Below are positions 37,209-38,904 of a stretch of 38,904 nt of DNA, one piece after another. The DNA is taken from contig JASHPW010000013.1 in assembly GCA_030037895.1 (NCBI GenBank), positions 1 to 38,904 of the forward strand, in the 5' to 3' direction. Source of the DNA: Xanthobacteraceae bacterium (GTDB taxonomy: Bacteria; Pseudomonadota; Alphaproteobacteria; Rhizobiales; Xanthobacteraceae). The notes under the pieces are model-generated. The model was not told where the DNA came from. It searched no databases and was given only the letters and a program-made list of their open reading frames with translations. Made by a program: the position numbers and the translations under genes. Position 1 is the stretch's first letter, and each line of letters starts with the position of its first letter.

Positions 37209-37298
37209 CGTGCCGTCCTGACGCCGATTGGCGCCGCCGATGCCTCGATAACACGGAGCGTTGTCAGGGAATTCCGCGTCGAATATCCGGCAAAGAAT

Positions 37299-37407
37299 GG
37301 AACTACACGAAAAAGGATCGTTGGAAATTTTCATTCTAATATCAGCGCAAATTTTGGCATTAATTTTTAATTTTCACTATTGAATGACCCATCCGAAAGA
37401 ATAAAAC
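37299..37407 (+). promoter_or_regulatory. AT-rich upstream region with candidate promoter of the ABC importer
   Basis: Bases about 37321-37390 are strikingly AT-rich (long runs of A and T) in an otherwise GC-rich window. At its right end TTGAAT (37380-37385) and TAAAAC (37402-37407) are 16 bases apart, a fair sigma-70-type pair with an UP-element-like stretch upstream. This would give a leader of about 140 bases before the binding-protein gene. Confidence 0.45.
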
Positions 37408-37449
37408 TAGCGTCGATCTGCGAGCTGTTGCCTGGGCTCGACCCATGAC

Positions 37450-37508
37450 GAAGCCGTGGAACCCGCGGCTTCGCTTGTCGTAGGCGGCAAGCTCGCTTGC
37501 TCCCGCCG
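37450..37508. repeat. Two hairpins in the leader of the ABC importer mRNA
   Basis: GAAGCCG (37450-37456) pairs with CGGCTTC (37466-37472). GCAAGC (37487-37492) pairs with GCTTGC (37495-37500), enclosed by GGCGG (37483-37487) and CCGCC (37504-37508), which share one base with the inner arm. They lie 44 to 100 bases before the start codon. They may be structural regulation or repeat remnants. No known riboswitch pattern was recognised. Confidence 0.4.
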
Positions 37509-37551
37509 TCGCATCCGCGCACCGACGCGATACTCAATCCGGAGATCGATC

Positions 37552-38517
37552 ATGCTTTCACGTCGCCATTTGCTCGTCGGTGCCGCCGCCGCGGGCCTGA
37601 TGCCGGTCGGCAGAGCCCGCGCCGCTGACAAACCGAGCGAAATCCGCATCGATTGGGCTACTTACAACCCGGTGTCGATGGTGTTGAAGGAGAAGGCTCT
37701 CCTCGAAAAGGAATTCGCCCGGGGCGGCATCGGCATCCGCTGGGTGCAAACCTTGGGCTCGAACAAGGCGCTCGAATTCCTCAATGCCGGCTCGATCGAT
37801 TTCGGCTCCACGGCCGGCGCCGCGGCGCTGGTCGGCAGGATCAACGGCAATCCGATCAAATCGATCTACGTCTACTCCCGTCCGGAATGGACCGCGCTGG
37901 TCACCCGCAAGGATACGCCGATCAGGAAAATCGCCGACCTCAAAGGCAAGCGCGTCGCCGTAACCCGTGGCACCGATCCTCATATCTTCCTGGTGCGGGC
38001 GCTGCAGAGCGTCGGCATGACCGAGCGGGACATCAGCGAAGTGCTGCTGCAGCATCCCGATGGCAAGATCGCGCTCATCCGCGGCGACGTCGACGCCTGG
38101 GCCGGCCTCGATCCGATGATGGCGCAGGCGCAGGTCGAGGACGGCGCGCGGTTGTTCTATCGCAACAAGGAGGCCAATACCTGGGGCATCCTCAATGCGA
38201 GCGAGGACTTCCTCAAGCGATATCCCGACCTGACGCGCCGGGTGATCACGGTCTACGAGGACGCGCGCAAATACTGCCTCGCCCATTACGACGACGAGAA
38301 GCGCGTATTCATGGAGGTGACGAAGCTTCCTGCCAATGTCGCCGATATCCAGCTCAAGGAGCGGACGGAGCTGACGTTCAATCGCATCGGGCCGCAGCAG
38401 CGTGATTCCATCCTGCAAGCGGGGTTCGCGCTGCAACAGGCCGGTGTGATCCCCGCGAGCGTCGACGTGAAGAGGGCGCTCGACGATCTGATCGATGATT
38501 GCTACGTGGCAGTGTGA
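37552..38517 (+). CDS. ABC transporter substrate-binding protein, sulfonate/nitrate/taurine type, Tat-exported
   Basis: A 321-residue binding protein with a twin-arginine signal (SRRHLLVGAAAAGLMPVG, cut near ARA), then the SsuA/TauA-like fold: IRIDWATYNPVSMVLKEKAL, LGSNKALEFLNAGSIDFGST, DLKGKRVAVTRGTDPH and LIRGDVDAWAGLDP. The pattern fits aliphatic-sulfonate importers best, but the ligand is inferred. ATG 37552 has GGAG eight bases upstream. A permease gene begins 140 bases downstream, giving an ssuA-ssuC-like order; the ATPase must lie beyond the window. Confidence 0.88.
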   Translation: MLSRRHLLVGAAAAGLMPVGRARAADKPSEIRIDWATYNPVSMVLKEKALLEKEFARGGIGIRWVQTLGSNKALEFLNAGSIDFGSTAGAAALVGRINGNPIKSIYVYSRPEWTALVTRKDTPIRKIADLKGKRVAVTRGTDPHIFLVRALQSVGMTERDISEVLLQHPDGKIALIRGDVDAWAGLDPMMAQAQVEDGARLFYRNKEANTWGILNASEDFLKRYPDLTRRVITVYEDARKYCLAHYDDEKRVFMEVTKLPANVADIQLKERTELTFNRIGPQQRDSILQAGFALQQAGVIPASVDVKRALDDLIDDCYVAV

Positions 38518-38545
38518 TGAATTCAAAGCAACGTACTCTCTTCTC

Positions 38546-38617
38546 GTCATTGTCGGGTCCGACCCCGGCAGTCCCATAGAGCAGCGACGAATCGGCATGA
38601 CCGTCCGGGTCAAGCCG
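38546..38617. repeat. Imperfect palindromic repeat between binding-protein and permease genes
   Basis: The left end GTCATTGTCGGGTCCGACCC and right end ATGACCGTCCGGGTC with an outer GTCAT/ATGAC pair form a loose inverted repeat. Such repeats between genes of one operon often adjust the relative level of the binding protein and the permease by protecting the upstream mRNA. Confidence 0.55.
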
Positions 38618-38657
38618 CGGGCGAGGAAGGAAACCGCATTGCATTTGTGACGGCCTC

Positions 38658-38904
38658 ATGTCTCTCGCGACCATAACGATTGCCGGCGAAGACGCCTCGA
38701 CGCAGCGGGCAGCGCCCAGGACGTGGGCGCGCCTGGTGCGGCCGGCGCTGGGACTGGCGTTGCCGGTCGCGCTGGCCGCGGCGTGGGAAATCATCGTGCG
38801 CATGGGGTGGTCCAGCGGCCGGCTGGCGCCGCCGCCGTCCGTCATCTTCGCGACCTTCGTCGATCTTGCGCGCACGGGTGATCTGCAACGCCACACCTTG
38901 GTCA
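38658..38904 (+). CDS. ABC transporter permease (SsuC/TauC-like), N-terminal part
   Basis: Eighty-two codons to the window end, beginning MSLATITIAGEDAS. The first membrane helix is ALGLALPVALAAAWEIIV and the typical periplasmic block RLAPPPSVIFATFVDLARTG follows, as in sulfonate and nitrate permeases. The rest of the gene, including the EAA loop, is outside the window. It follows the binding protein in the same direction and belongs to the same importer. Confidence 0.88.
   Translation, partial: MSLATITIAGEDASTQRAAPRTWARLVRPALGLALPVALAAAWEIIVRMGWSSGRLAPPPSVIFATFVDLARTGDLQRHTLV

Noticed and set aside
37299..37322. EcfG-like promoter GGAAC-N15-CGTT
   Set aside because: The spacer is one or more bases shorter than the usual 16-17, so it is not supported as a general-stress promoter.
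37450..37508. Riboswitch (SAM or other) before the ABC importer
   Set aside because: Hairpins are present but no known aptamer core was recognised.

Overview
The window is about 38.9 kb of GC-rich DNA (by eye in the mid-60s percent) from an alphaproteobacterium, most likely a Hyphomicrobiales (Rhizobiales) member near the Bradyrhizobium/Rhodopseudomonas/Xanthobacteraceae group. Pointers to this are an sdhCDAB operon, an invasion-associated locus B protein, a XerC/PriA divergent pair, a short PutA without a DNA-binding domain, an HpnP-like radical SAM enzyme, and dispersed palindromic repeats of the sort found in these genomes. Almost all of it is ordinary chromosome. The one clear mobile trace is the 3' end of an IS630-type transposase at the left edge.

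Layout. Bases 1-828: transposase tail abutting a two-gene unit on the minus strand, a zeta-toxin-like P-loop protein and a small GTGA-coupled gene whose end runs into the IS. 901-3120: thiC with a TPP riboswitch and a good promoter. 3166-5892: minus-strand singletons (an exported YqgE-like protein, an HpaH-like hydratase, a DedA-family membrane protein, HisE). 5893-12123: putA, an orphan ABC binding protein, an AHSA1/SRPBCC protein and a thiolase. 12377-17067: cell-wall D,D-carboxypeptidase, priA and xerC. 17271-20117: TPR lipoprotein, TerB-like protein coupled to a short-chain dehydrogenase, and a class I glutamine amidotransferase. 20251-22350: lytic transglycosylase, tRNA-Ala(CGC), YggT, GNAT. 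22641-26737: typA, divergent from a probable hopanoid C-2 methylase (HpnP) followed by a YkvA-family protein. 26738-31234: quinone oxidoreductase, IalB-like protein, then rlmN, a small membrane protein and a PAP2 phosphatase in one likely operon. 31346-36080: argG convergent with sdhCDAB. 36282-38904: a LysR regulator and the start of a sulfonate/nitrate-type ABC importer (Tat-exported binding protein and first part of the permease).

No CRISPR array, phage, replication origin or obvious multi-gene defence system was found. The points most worth following are: GC-rich palindromic repeat elements carried in frame inside two housekeeping genes, thiC and rlmN, with relatives at several 3' ends; the HpnP-like gene (2-methylhopanoid synthesis); the typA 5' leader, with a perfect GC hairpin and a four-codon ORF overlapping the start codon; the toxin-like pair with an altered Walker A motif next to an IS end; a YqgE homologue with a signal peptide; and an AT-rich island upstream of the ABC importer.

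All calls rest on reading the sequence and remembered family features. No database search was run. Start codons were chosen by eye from Shine-Dalgarno placement, signal peptides and overlaps.
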